Made by a program: the position numbers and the translations under genes. The notes below the pieces were generated by a model, which searched no databases, was not told the origin of the DNA, and saw only the letters and a program-made list of their open reading frames with translations. From JALORV01 sp963780715 (GTDB taxonomy: Bacteria; Pseudomonadota; Gammaproteobacteria; Burkholderiales; Burkholderiaceae_F): 64,000 nt of DNA. This document shows positions 63,246 to 64,000 of this stretch, piece after piece. The DNA is taken from the NCBI GenBank assembly GCA_963780715.1, contig CAWADK010000009.1:62001-126000 (forward strand). The letters are read 5' to 3'. Every line of letters starts with the position of its first letter. Positions within the stretch are counted from its first letter, which is position 1.

Positions 63246-64000
<755 letters not shown>

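Overview
The window is GC-rich DNA (by eye about two thirds G+C) from a betaproteobacterium, most likely order Burkholderiales. The evidence is the tyrS / M23 peptidase / anmK / erpA / bactofilin / rpsI-rplM neighbourhood, a trimeric Burkholderia-type porin, a Bug (TctC) solute receptor, a Coq7 hydroxylase, a double-length UvrA, and 5S-23S rRNA genes of betaproteobacterial type. No phage, insertion sequence, CRISPR array or tRNA gene was recognised.

Layout. 1-9 kb: housekeeping block with tyrS (runs off the left edge), an M23 peptidoglycan hydrolase, anmK, erpA, a bactofilin with its coiled-coil membrane partner, rpsI-rplM, an OsmC protein, coq7 and a porin. 9-16 kb: glpK-glpD, a Bug receptor, a nucleotidyltransferase-like protein, a secreted PHB-depolymerase-like esterase and a DUF2238 membrane protein. 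16-32 kb: an outer-membrane barrel, fadD, an aminopeptidase-family lipoprotein, a PaaK-like ligase, a molybdopterin oxidoreductase coupled to argE, an M20 amidohydrolase, a lipoprotein and a HlyD/FtsX/ABC exporter. 32-39 kb: a GNAT acetyltransferase diverging from a roughly 1,900-residue four-ATPase UvrA, with a near-perfect LexA-type box between them. 39-47 kb: Sel1, DUF2807, DUF2891, FAD-oxidoreductase and PPK2 genes, then small peptides. 47-56 kb: an oligopeptide ABC operon with two solute-binding proteins and an embedded M20 hydrolase. 56-63 kb: DUF3047, an NAD(P)-binding protein, penicillin acylase, and a NicT nickel/cobalt transporter with NikR. The right end is the 3' part of an rRNA operon on the minus strand.

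How the parts fit. GlpK and GlpD take glycerol to dihydroxyacetone phosphate. The Dpp-like importer, its co-encoded M20 hydrolase, and the separate ArgE and M20 enzymes point to uptake and deacylation of peptides or N-acyl amino acids. NikR and NicT form a compact nickel-homeostasis pair.

A dominant feature is sequence quality. At least thirteen single frame breaks interrupt otherwise intact conserved genes (anmK, coq7, glpK, fadD, uvrA twice, dppF and others). I read these as uncorrected indels in the assembly rather than true gene decay, and I give each gene as one entry with the break noted. I do not see a clearly new multi-gene system. The best candidates for novelty are the SOS-type box controlling the GNAT gene, an orphan terminator that implies a small RNA upstream of rplM, and the operators near the peptide and nickel transport genes.
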